From contig OX465115.1 in the NCBI GenBank assembly GCA_949987565.1, positions 12,223,520 to 12,287,519 of the forward strand: a DNA stretch of 64,000 nt. The letters are read 5' to 3'. Positions 55,055-64,000 of the stretch are shown piece by piece. Each line of letters opens with the position of its first letter. Within the stretch, counting starts at the first letter, position 1. Both the position numbers and the translations under genes were made by a program. The DNA comes from Luidia sarsii. Taxonomy: Eukaryota; Echinodermata; Asteroidea; Paxillosida; Luidiidae. The notes beneath the pieces were generated by a model. It made no database searches. It worked only from the letters and a program-made list of their open reading frames with translations, and was not told the DNA's origin.

Positions 55055-56097
55055 TTTCTATTTAATGAAAATACATGTATCGTGGGAACCCCCATTTTCG
55101 ACGGTACACGTCGTCGACGCTTAGCCTTCTAACTCACATTGCACGATGAAAACAACTCTGTATAACGATCTCAGACTTCGTATCTTACAGATGGTTTCCT
55201 GCTCTTGTCCGTCACCGAAAATGAGGAAAGTTAAGTCTTTTCCAGTACATAGGCCAAACTGCAACATATCACGAATATCACACATGGAAACCGTGCGTTA
55301 TCACTGGACAATTAAGAGCTTATAATATAACTGTTCGGGAGACTGTGCCACCCGCTGGCCTATAACAGCGACATGAAACAGCCGTCAATCAGTGTGTTTG
55401 GCCAAGCACGTCTGGTACCAAGTCCTCGTGTAATACGTTTGTACGTGGCCTCATTGATAAAGTGCAGGGTGAGCACATTTCCCCGTGGACGCGAACGGAG
55501 ATTTCAACGACGCTACATGTCCGCTGCTGGCATCGGAGTCATTTTGTCGGATTTGCGGTCCAAACATAACCCGTAAATACCGCTGAAGTACCACTGGTTT
55601 GTCTGGATATGTGTAGAAGCCGGCAGGCGCATTTATTGAATCGTTTGACGCTATTTCGGGCACTTTTAAGGCCTTCGGTTTAGAATTACTCTTTTGGTAT
55701 AATAAACGCGGTGGGACGCTAGTGCGACAGATTATCTCCAAACGCGTTTAAGGGGAGCTACTAGCGGCCCAGTAAGTGGGACTAAACCTAACCCAAAATT
55801 AGAATGCCAATAATTGTAATGTAGACAAAATCTTAATCGCGTGTGCACAGTTTTGGTGCCATCCGCATCAGACCAAGTTGTAGAATTGATTGAACTTTTT
55901 TATGGCTTTGGGGGACAAAAGTACAGGAAGGATATTATAGATCTGATAGTGTCTTCCCAAAATATTGATATATTTGTAGCCACGTTAAATGTAGATGACT
56001 GAGTGTCATCTAAATCCATCAAATTTTCATACGTTTTGGTCCGCTTGTTTGCCTGCTCCTCTGTTAATGAGTTAAGGATTTTAGATTTTTTTTGTTT
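55055..56097. other. Upstream region of the RRM gene
   Basis: No repeat family recognised. A possible donor (cccagtaagt, 55768-55777) could end an untranslated first exon of the gene that follows, but this is speculative. Confidence 0.35.
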
Positions 56098-56761
56098 CAC
56101 AGAGGTACAAGCGTAGTCGCAGTTCTACAGTCGGGACAGCTGTTGACGGCACCCTTCCCCGCAATGACCAGGGCGAGAAGATCCCAAGGCAAGCTGGCGG
56201 ACCCTGCGGTCAAAACACCGCCCTCTGGAGGCCAGCCGGAGGCAGTCTCCAGCCCGGTCCAGGGTGGCCCCACCAAGGCGCCCCAATCGTCGAGAAAGTC
56301 CGAGACGAGGCCCAAAACCCGGAGGAGACGAAAGTCCGCTGCCAAAGCGCCGACCGTCGGCACGGAGGCGGCGGGGAGCGAGGACGATGGGGTCGTGACC
56401 TTTAACTTCAAGGACACAAGCTCGGACGAGCAGGCTGCCGTCGAGGTTGCAAAGTCCGGCGCCAGGAAACCTCCGCAGAGAATCCCCGACGCCGGTAAGG
56501 TGAGCGCTCCGCAGTTGAAACCAACGTCAAAAGACGGGGGAGAAGAGGTCTCTGACGATCCGGTCCAGGCGGCTGAGAGCAACGCGGAGGCCATGGATGC
56601 GGTCGCCGTGGAAACTGCAGAAGCCCTTCCCCCCGACGAGGAGGCCGGAAAGGAGGAGGAGGAGAAAACATCGCCTGCACCGAAGAAGAGGCGGTCGAGG
56701 AAGAGGAAGAGGAGAGCTGAGCTGAAAGACGACAGCGAGGTGGAGAAACGCCCCAAGTTAG
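56098..56761 (+). CDS. RRM protein exon 1 (acidic/basic N-terminus)
   Basis: Acceptor ttcacag ending 56097, donor gtgagg at 56762. The first ATG in frame is 56164. Encodes Ser/Ala/Glu-rich sequence and the KKRRSRKRKRRAE signal. Whether 56098-56163 is coding depends on an unseen upstream exon. Confidence 0.75.
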
Positions 56762-57269
56762 GTGAGGCAATGCAGGGTTGAATCTCACGTGTTATGTCAG
56801 CGTAACAGCTGGTTTTCTAAGCTGCTCAGCATTCTGCCAAAAAATGCGAGAGCCTGCGCACCTAGTGGACGAGAGGCTAAAATTCAGAGGCAGAAGGTTG
56901 TTCTTTGTGGTTTTGCTGAAGCTCAACTCGGTGCTGTTCTTGGGGGGGGGGCCTAGAGTGATTCTTTGAACAGGGAAATTCACGACTGAAAGAAGATAAG
57001 TGTTGAAAAAAATGTTGGGTTTTTGTTGCCAACCAGTGGTGCCGGTGATGAGAACGCCGGTAGTGAGAACGATAATGATATGCATGATGGAGACAATGAT
57101 GAAGAAGGCGACGATTTTGACGATGAAGACAATTGTGACAGTCATGACAATGACGACGAGGGTAATAATAACAACGATGGCAACGATGACGATGACACTG
57201 ACATCGATGACAAACGATGACGAAGACAGTGATGGCCATGACAATGACAACACGAACAATGACAGTGCT

Positions 57270-57308
<39 letters not shown>

Positions 57309-60300
57309 CCCTCTCTCTCTCTCCCTCCGTCTCTCTCTCTCTCTCTCTCCATCTGCAGACAAGGGCATCTCCTTCTTCTGCGGGAACCTGCCTCCGGGCG
57401 TCACCAAGGAGACGCTAACATACTTCCTGGAGGAGGAGGGCATTCACCCCAGGGTCAGCCTGCACCGTCGCCAGACCAAGGAGAACCAGGCCCTCACACC
57501 TAAGCAGAGGCAGTACAAGAAGAATCTCATCAAGGCGGCCAAGGCTGTGTAAGCTTCGGAATCTCAGGTTTTTTTTCCTTGACGTGGAAGGGGGGGGGGG
57601 AGGAATGGGTAGCGTCGCGACTTTGAAGTAATCGCTTCAAAGGAATTACTTTGAGAGTGGGTTCTCGATTTTTGTTTTGTTTTGTGGTGGTGGGGTGAGG
57701 GGTAAGGCAGACTAGTATGACCTATGATTTGAACTTGGATACAAGTTTTACAACAACAACACTGAACATGCATTGTTAATTATCCTGCGAGTACATGTAG
57801 GTCAAATACCTTTTTAACCTAAAGTGATATACAAAAATGTTGCAAACTGCTTACTGACTGAAATTACCAAAATGCAAATCTCAAAATTCAGTGGGCCTGA
57901 CGTTTTGATCCTAGCAGGACCTTTCTCAATGGCAGAGGGAAACGTCCTGCTAGGATTGAAACGTCAGGCCAACTAAATGTTACGACTTTTTTAACTTGAT
58001 ACTTACTCACCAATGTAAAAAGAGACTGAGACTAAGTTTAAATGTTTGCATGGTGGAGATACTAAGCAGAAGGTTTGCGGTGACACCATGTAGCACTTGT
58101 CTATCAAGAAGGAGCGTGTCTCTGAAAAGAGCCGGTGACTCAACATTTCGGGTAGTGTGTAGTGTGTACTCTGTCCGTCATCAGTAGACTGCTGAGTTGC
58201 CGGCTCTTTCCTAGAGCCACACTCCTTCTTGAAAGCGAAAGTGCTACATGGTGTCACCTTAAGCCTTCCACTGAGTCTTAAGTTTGGTCTTGCACACAAG
58301 AAGACGTCCCTGTGATTGTCAGATGTTTTTCATACCAGAAGGTGATTTTACTTTCTGTTTTTTGACTCTGTCTCTGATGTCTTTTGCAGCCACGCCACGG
58401 TCGTGGTCCAGACGGAGGAGGAGGCCCTGAAGATGGCCAGGCTGGACGGGGTCAACATGCCCTCTACCTCCCACATGGACTGGGACACGGAGCTGAAGAT
58501 TGTCAGGAGACTGCCGCAGTCGGACGAGTGTGAGTTGAGGAGCAAATACATCCCCAGAATGACTGTTAGAAGCAGTTTGATTGTTAGCAACATTGCAAAA
58601 CAGTTTTGTAGCACGGATTTAAGTGATACATTTTGTATTGCGCAGACCTTTTAGGGCTTTGCGTGGTGGATGAGAAAATTTAGGAACGTTAGCGGTGACA
58701 CCATGTATAAGGTCTCTTAACCCTAACCCCCTACCAATTGTTTGTAGGATATAACCTGAATCCTGCAAAATCCTGCTATCCTACCTTGTTCAAAGCTCCA
58801 TGTGACCTGAATCCTGCCAAATCCTGCAGTACTGGCTACTGTGGACCAGTGCCTGAATCCTGCCAAATCCTGCACTGTGTTTGTGGAGTTTTAGTCCACA
58901 TTCTAAACAAAGACTTTTTTCAGCTTAGAACAATGGGCCCTTTTTCGAACGGATAATCTCTTGACAAAAGCCACAACGACGTCCGAATTGTTACCAGCAT
59001 CCTGCATTTTCCTACTGACAAAATCACCTCATGCCCTCAATCCTGCACATTCCTACAGTGTGTCAACTCTCATGTGCCCTCAATCCTGCTAAATCCTTCT
59101 CCAGCACTTTGATAGTAGTAGCCTGTATCCTGCACAATCCTGCAATGTGTCAACTCTCATGTGCCCTGAATCCTGCAGAATCCTGCAATGTATCAACTCT
59201 CATGTGCCCTGAATCCTGCAGAATCCTGCTGAAGGCAAATAGGATTCCGCAGGATTTGGGAAGGTTTTAAAGAAGAGGTATGGTTCTGAAATGAACCCGC
59301 GTGAGAGCTCAACATTCCGACCAATATGCTCTGGCCGTTACAGACTCCAAACCGGCCGTATTGGACCCATGCATGTCATCTAAAGGCAACACTTTGATAA
59401 ATAATGTCGGCCAATCTTTTCTGGCACATCATTGCTCATCAGCTGTTTGCGACCAGTATTTCGGGTACAGTACTTCCTAGTCCGTCCAAAACACGCTGTA
59501 ACAAGTGCTGCAGCCAATTTCACGAAGCTTCAAATATTGCGTACACAACATTTTGTTGCGCAACTTAACGCAACATTTTGCTGCCTTTTCTAAATAGTGC
59601 ACAAAAGAGCCATTGTGCTGCTATAACGAATGACCGCTATACCGAACAATTTTCATGGATCCCGGGATGTTCGTTACAGCGACGTTCCACTGTAAACACT
59701 CAGTGTTCAGTGCTTTGCCCGATGCCTGATGACAAAAATTACAGGTAGGTCGGGCGGGATCCGAGCATTCAACTCCTGCTTTCTAGTGCAGGCGTCTTAA
59801 CAACTTTACCACCGAGCTGGGTCGGGTACGTGTGGCGGATTTGAATAATGTATAGCGTCGGGTACCGCGTTGCATCATTCAACCCGAGCCTTTTTCAGGC
59901 AGCTCGGGAACTGGACGCCAAACATCGGGGACCCCTGTTTTGTGTGACACAAGAAGAGGTTGCCAATGATTGATGTTCATTTTCCTTGAATGATTTGTTC
60001 TCTTTGGTTGGTGGCGTCTTCAGTCCCTTTCAAGGTGCACGTCCGAGGTCTTCACCCCAGCGTGGACGATGAGGAACTGAAGACCTACCTGGAGTCGCAG
60101 GACGTGGAACCGGGACTGGCGCTCATCTTCCGCAAGCAGAAAACCCAGATCTCCCGGGGGTGAGTTGGCTCGCTCTCGCCACTCTAGCAGGAGCCTCTCT
60201 CTACTACACTATGAACGTCTAAACCGTGAAAAAGGGGGTGAAGACGTCATGTCGCCGTGAAACTAAAAAAGTCACTGTGATTTCACGGTGCATTTTACAG

Positions 60301-61506
60301 TGAATCCACCTTGAAAGTAATCGCCTCTCTGACCTGATAAGGACATCTTCAGGTGACTAAAGAGACTGTGAAAAAAACGTGAATATCTTAGGGTGGCAAG
60401 CTCCAGCCTTGAGGGATGGCTAATTCAATTACCAGTAGGGACCACCAGCCCCCATAGAGGTACTGTATGGTGTCCTTGTAACTGTCACTCCCAGATACTT
60501 CTAAATTGCCTCTAGCCATTATTTTACCACCTGGAATGTGGCCTTGGAGACCACTGGTGAAATTTAACACCGTGAAAATGACTTGGCTAACTGTGTGACA
60601 TTGAAATAGGGGTGAAAATACTGGGAATTTTCTTTTCATGGCTAAATGCCATTTTCACCCCATTTTCACGGTTTAGATGTTCAGAGTGCTAAGAGGCCGG
60701 CTTCTGGAGACAGGGTTGACAGGGTCTGTTGGATGTATCGGGATGTACGGTCTAACATTATTAGCGAATGCAAATTGCCGGCATGATCCTTGGCATGATG
60801 TATGAAAGTCGATGGTTGATTGCTTCTGATCGGCCTCCCCCCCCCCCTCCCCTCATGGTCCCACCCTTACCCCAGGGAAGACGGCCGACTATTTGGACGT
60901 GCCGTCATCTAATGGCTGGAAAGCTCATCTGGTAAGACTTGCTGGTGTGTCAAGCCAGAGGTCCCGGGTGCTCAGTCCCGGTCCAGTCGAATTGTATTCG
61001 GCATTTTTTTTCAAATCATTCAAAATTTCCCGGGCAGATTGCCTTTACAAGCTCGTCACCTACCCAGCAAAGATAGGTGACTATTTTTTTGGGGGAAAGG
61101 CCACGCTTCAGGGCTGGCTAGTTTGGGTGATAGAGCACTCATGCATTAAGCTAGAGGTTTTACCGGTTTTTGCCCCCGCCCTGTCAATTTTTCTTTGCGA
61201 TTTTTCAGAAATTGTTCCAAATTTTCCTGGTCAGTTTTCTTGTATTTTGCCCTCTCTCTCTTTTTTTGGGTAGAGGTGTATGAAAATCTGCCATTCGGTA
61301 AAGATAGAAGGGAGGGTCCCGTTTTGCTGACCGCTCGCCCCTGACTGTCTCGTGTCTTGTCTCTCCTTAACAGGTTCGGCTTTGTCTGGTTCAAGTCCCT
61401 GTCGGAGGCTCGCAAGGCGATGGGCCTCCGCCGCCCGACTCTGCGCGACCGCCTCCTGGTCATCAGGCCCAGCTTCAAGGACAAGAAGCCGCTCAAAAAT
61501 TTCTAG
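56164..61506 (+). CDS. Tandem-RRM nucleolar protein, RBM34/Nop12-like, five exons
   Basis: Exons 56098(ATG 56164)-56761, 57359-57548, 58390-58529, 60024-60159 and 61374-61506 join in frame (phases 1, 2, 1, 2) and end TAG at 61504-61506; 398 residues from the ATG. The N-terminal 200 residues are charged and low-complexity with a strong nuclear localisation cluster (KKRRSRKRKRRAE). RRM1 has RNP2-like ISFFCGNLP and a long basic insertion before its third strand, as in RBM34 and yeast Nop12. RRM2 has RNP2-like FKVHVRGL and a canonical RNP1 RGFGFVWF. A role in ribosomal RNA processing is inferred from family resemblance. The start is uncertain because the frame is open back to the acceptor at 56097. 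Confidence 0.75.
57040..57355. repeat. GATGAC-type and CT low-complexity tracts
   Basis: Degenerate gatgac/aatgac repeats (57040-57265) followed by a ct run (57270-57350) that supplies the pyrimidine tract of RRM exon 2. Confidence 0.9.
57359..57548 (+). CDS. RRM protein exon 2 (RRM1 first half)
   Basis: Acceptor ctgcag after a long CT run, donor gtaagc at 57549. Encodes GISFFCGNLPPGVTKETLTY and the basic insert LTPKQRQYKKNLIKAAKAV. Confidence 0.85.
57822..57985. repeat. FB-1 palindrome copy
   Basis: Tail tgatatacaaaaatgttgca, cagtgggcctgacgttttga, aggacctttctcaatggcag, then the inverse cgtcctgctaggattgaaac. Confidence 0.8.
58022..58280. repeat. FB-2 hairpin copy, nearly complete
   Basis: aaggtttgcggtgacaccat...ctctgaaaagagccggtgac and the inverse gccggctctttcctagagcc...catggtgtcaccttaagcct surround a loop with gtgtactctgtccgtcatca. 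Confidence 0.8.
58390..58529 (+). CDS. RRM protein exon 3 (RRM1 second half)
   Basis: Acceptor ttgcag ending 58389, donor gtgagt at 58530. Encodes HATVVVQTEEEALKMARLDG and MDWDTELKIVRRLPQSDE. Confidence 0.85.
58745..59245. repeat. AATCCTGC tandem repeat interrupted by a piggyBac-like scrap
   Basis: Recurrent cctgaatcctgcaaaatcctgc-like units. At 58893-58992 a deletion derivative of the piggyBac-like MITE (ccacattctaaacaaagact joined to gggccctttttcgaacggat) interrupts it. Confidence 0.8.
59270..59345. repeat. FB-2 fragment
   Basis: aagaagaggtatggttctga with agctcaacattccgaccaat and atgctctggccgtt. Confidence 0.6.
59695..59830 (-). repeat. tRNA-derived SINE (family B)
   Basis: cactcagtgttcagtgcttt, ggtaggtcgggcgggatccg, tttctagtgcaggcgtctta and accaccgagctgg, the reverse-oriented family B layout. 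Confidence 0.7.
60024..60159 (+). CDS. RRM protein exon 4 (RRM2 first half)
   Basis: Acceptor ttcag ending 60023, donor gtgagt at 60160. Encodes FKVHVRGLHPSVDDEELKTY and ALIFRKQKTQISRG. Confidence 0.88.
60219..60676. mobile_element. MITE-5, complete copy (458 bp)
   Basis: Ends ctaaaccgtgaaaa and ttttcacggtttag are inverted repeats. The interior matches 36605-37035 in reverse. It lies in the intron between RRM exons 4 and 5. Confidence 0.8.
60884..61240 (+). repeat. Two tandem family A SINE copies
   Basis: 60884-61030: ggctggaaagctcatctggt and gaggtcccgggtgctcagtc; 61060-61240: gggctggctagtttgggtga and agaggttttaccggtttttg. Both are diverged tRNA-like heads followed by the family tail. Confidence 0.6.
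61374..61506 (+). CDS. RRM protein exon 5 (RNP1 and C-terminus)
   Basis: Acceptor aacag ending 61373, stop TAG. Encodes FGFVWFKSLSEARKAMGLRR and the basic tail SFKDKKPLKNF. Confidence 0.9.
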
Positions 61507-61818
61507 GGCCTCCGTCGCCCTCTCGCCCACCACCCCTGCCCTGCAACCAAGGCCCGAACGCCGACAGACAGACAGCACTACCACCAATGCGCCACAAACA
61601 GCGCCACAACACCAATGAAAGCAACGTCAACCGACGAGAAAGGAGGCAACCCAAGTCTTGCCTCTTCCCTTTTTCTTCTTGTCTTTTTCTCTCGTCTCAT
61701 CTCCCTCTCTCACTTTTTGGGGTCCATTTCTAGCCTACTCCAACACTTTTCGGTGTGTTGAAGGAGGACTTCATGTTTGATTTTTTTTTCTAGGTCGAGT
61801 TGGAGCTCGCCGTGGAAC

Positions 61819-62029
61819 ATAGCTGGCAACCATTCCTATCTTGGAGGAATCATTCCTCTCTTTTTTTGGGTAAAAACAAGCTCTTTACAACAAGCTCTTT
61901 ACAACAGATTAAGAGTTTTGCCTTGGAAATACCGGTACACATGTATTCCAGTGTAGTTTGCTCTGTGATTCCTCTTTTTGTTTTAGCTGGAGTATTCCTA
62001 ATTTCCTATAAGAGAGGTTGGCAGTCATG
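61819..62029. mobile_element. MITE-4, third copy
   Basis: atagctggcaaccattccta to ggttggcagtcat, with the shared interior. Confidence 0.7.
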
Positions 62030-62129
62030 ATGTAGGGACTTGGTATGAACGTCATTTGCTTCCTAACTACGACGAATCCTACTTGTTGATAACATGTCTA
62101 TTGTAAGTCGCTACATGTGGATAGTTTTT

Positions 62130-62240
62130 GGAAGGAGGGGACTTCACGGTTGGTTTCTTTCCAGAATTGAGTGCAGCTCTGTGATGAGCCGGTAACTCAA
62201 TACGTCAGGGAGTGTGTGATCGGCCTCTGTCATAATATGA
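62130..62240. repeat. FB-2 fragment
   Basis: gtgcagctctgtgatgagcc with ggtaactcaatacgtcaggg and gtgtgtgatcggcctctgtc. Confidence 0.45.
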
Positions 62241-62244
62241 GTGT

Positions 62245-63230
62245 GACCGACCTTGTGTCCTCGGTCGGTCGCACTCTGCTGCCATATCACGCCAGAGAAC
62301 CCTTCCAGGCTCTGTCTGGAACATACGATGCGTTTTCTTCCTCTTCCTAAGTCGGTTTTCGTGACAGGACCCTACAGACAACGAGCCCCATCGGACATTG
62401 GACCTTCTGATCCCATCCCTGATCATCTCGTCATCCGTGGACAGAATATGATCTGCCCTTTTTTATTATAAGCTTACTTTTGTTTTTTTGTTTTATTCAT
62501 TTATGCGTATTAAATTTTCATTTATATTTCCATCCTTTAAATTAATTTGTCCGGATTTGACGGACGTTGATCGATTCGCTGTAATTGTGCGAAACGAATT
62601 TGGAAGGCTTGGGTTTCTTGTGTTCATTCCCCTAGGACATCGGCTACAAGTGTTTTAACACTAACGCTTTGCACCTCCCGCACAGGACACACACTGTATA
62701 CCGCAATTTACCACAGTGCCCACAGGGGTGTAGGCTCACATACCACAGGACACCACAAAAACCCCGCTGTGGAATGTCCTGGTGCATGGCCCTTATCTTC
62801 CCGCAGGAAAAAAAACCATGTGTGGTTAATTGTGGTTTCAATGCCGGTTAGGGTAAAGGTTAATGAATCCTGAAGACAGCCATATAGTCTTCGAAGACGT
62901 AGTAAGCCTCCTTCAAAATCATAACCCCCAATTGACGTACACGTTGTACATTCAGTGTGACCTATGTAGCATTAAAGCCGTAAATCAAAATGACCGACAC
63001 TACAGGCTAACTTAGAGCGATTTACAAATGCATTTCTTTATTTGTTTTCATGGATCCCATTGTATTGAATGATTTTAACACGGGAATTCTAAAGCATTAA
63101 ATGGGAAACCGATCGTCTATAGAGCTGGACATTCGGCCCTCTATTTTCCAATCTAAGAACATTTAGAGTGACTTTGTGTGCCGTTAATATTGCTTTAAGT
63201 TTAACAGCCGTAGGTAGTACAGAAAGTAAT
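62245..63230. other. Intergenic, no gene recognised
   Basis: Short ORFs only, without domains. gaagacagccatatagtctt and tcgaagacgtag form a small hairpin near 62870-62910. Confidence 0.4.
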
Positions 63231-63274
63231 GCAAAGTAAATGTCTCAAGCTTCCTTGCTGCCGCCGGGTACCAG

Positions 63275-63486
63275 TCAACAACTCGTTACGTCATCGGAGT
63301 ATCTCTTCACACGCCCGGCGGTCGCTCGAAGCGAAATCCGTTCGTTTCTCCGTCTGGCCCCGGCCTCCGACGGCCCAGCTTGCGTCCTGCGCAGCGCTGG
63401 AACCAGAACCATTATCGTGGTAACCAGCGTGACGACACCGAGGCACGACATGACGGCGATGGTCAAAGCGCCACCAAGTGACAGCC
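63275..63486 (-). CDS. Probable terminal exon with a membrane segment (gene extends off right edge)
   Basis: On the minus strand an acceptor (tactccaccag) precedes an open frame to TGA at 63275-63277. It encodes a hydrophobic helix (GALTIAVMSCLGVVTLVTTI) followed by an Arg-rich tail, the layout of a C-terminal transmembrane anchor with a cytosolic tail. It is GC- and CpG-rich against AT-rich surroundings. I recognise no family and upstream exons are not visible, so this is tentative. Confidence 0.4.
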
Positions 63487-63511
63487 CTGGTGGAGTAAGA
63501 AGTAATGATCT

Positions 63512-63860
63512 GTAATGCAAGTTATGGTCACAATGGCGCAAGCTAGACGCAGTATCCTTACCAATTAACCCGGGAGGACTCATAGCGAGTCTAACCAGGT
63601 TTACGATTTCGCCTTGGGGGTCAGAAGTAATCGTTAGATTTATGAGGCCCTACATGAATCGATTTCTAATCAATTTTGATTTGTAATGCAAGTAATGGTC
63701 ACAAGGGCACCTTGTGTGCGGCGAGTCAAAGGCGCAAGCTAGACGCGCGGTATCCTTACCAATTAACTCGGGAGGACTAATATCGAGTCTAGCAAGGTCG
63801 ACGTTTTAGCTATGGCGGTCAAAAGTAATTGTTACATTGATGAGGGCCTACTTGAATCAA
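63512..63860. repeat. Tandem duplication, about 170 bp units
   Basis: Both units contain taatgcaagt-atggtcaca, ggcgcaagctagacgc and tatccttaccaattaac, then cgggaggact. The second has an insertion (caccttgtgtgcggcgag). Confidence 0.8.
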
Positions 63861-63936
63861 TTTCTGATCTAGAAAATGACCTAAAAATCCCTGTGTGTAC
63901 GCGGCTAGACACTGGAGGATTTCCCACCTGATTCAT

Positions 63937-64000
63937 TTACACTTGCTACTCGCCATTTACACTTGCTACTCGCCATTTACACTTGCTACTGGCCATTTAC
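63937..64000. repeat. 21 bp tandem repeat running off the edge
   Basis: Three units of catttacacttgctactcgc reach the window end. Confidence 0.85.

Noticed and set aside
56097..56788. Antisense ORFs of 126 and 219 codons
   Set aside because: Mirror images of the low-complexity first exon of the RRM gene.
6985..61240. tRNA genes
   Set aside because: The A and B boxes occur in dispersed copies with a shared non-tRNA tail and without matching acceptor stems, so they are SINEs.

Overview
This window is eukaryotic nuclear DNA: long introns with GT-AG borders, tRNA-derived SINEs, Penelope-like and LINE remnants, many small inverted-repeat elements and huge intronic tandem arrays. Gene content (a six-NHR neuralized-like protein, SLC16-type transporters, a tandem-RRM protein), roughly 1 kb introns and the frequent acatgta words suggest a marine invertebrate, plausibly a non-vertebrate deuterostome such as an echinoderm. 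The species cannot be fixed from the sequence alone.

Layout. (1) 1-30772, plus strand: the last 26 exons of a NEURL4 orthologue. The exons chain without a phase error and encode about 1421 residues: the second half of NHR1, NHR2 to NHR6 and a conserved C-terminal domain. The first half of NHR1 and the true start lie off the left edge. Its introns hold at least five large VNTR or microsatellite arrays and dozens of transposon copies. (2) 30773-39990: intergenic, mostly repeats, with a promoter-like patch near 35.2-35.4 kb (two NRF1-type palindromes) that has no visible gene. (3) 39993-50785: two four-exon SLC16 (monocarboxylate transporter-like) paralogues arranged head to head, one minus (39993-44156) and one plus (47976-50785), with matching intron positions and phases. 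A roughly 500 bp block of exon 3 is almost identical between them while exon 1 is diverged, which looks like gene conversion. Inverted MITE pairs bracket the minus copy. (4) 50853-56097: repeats, including a near-perfect 884 bp foldback flanked by 15 bp direct repeats. (5) 56098-61506, plus: a five-exon nucleolar-type RRM protein resembling RBM34/Nop12. (6) 61507-64000: repeats, a probable minus-strand terminal exon with a membrane segment (63275-63486) and tandem repeats at the right edge.

The genes are separate eukaryotic units and show no operon-like logic. The most unusual material is the mobile DNA: a Penelope-like element with a GIY-YIG endonuclease remnant nested in a TTAA-type element with a 13 bp duplication; two THAP-domain DNA-transposon derivatives; a TA-flanked MITE family with seven copies; and three foldback families.
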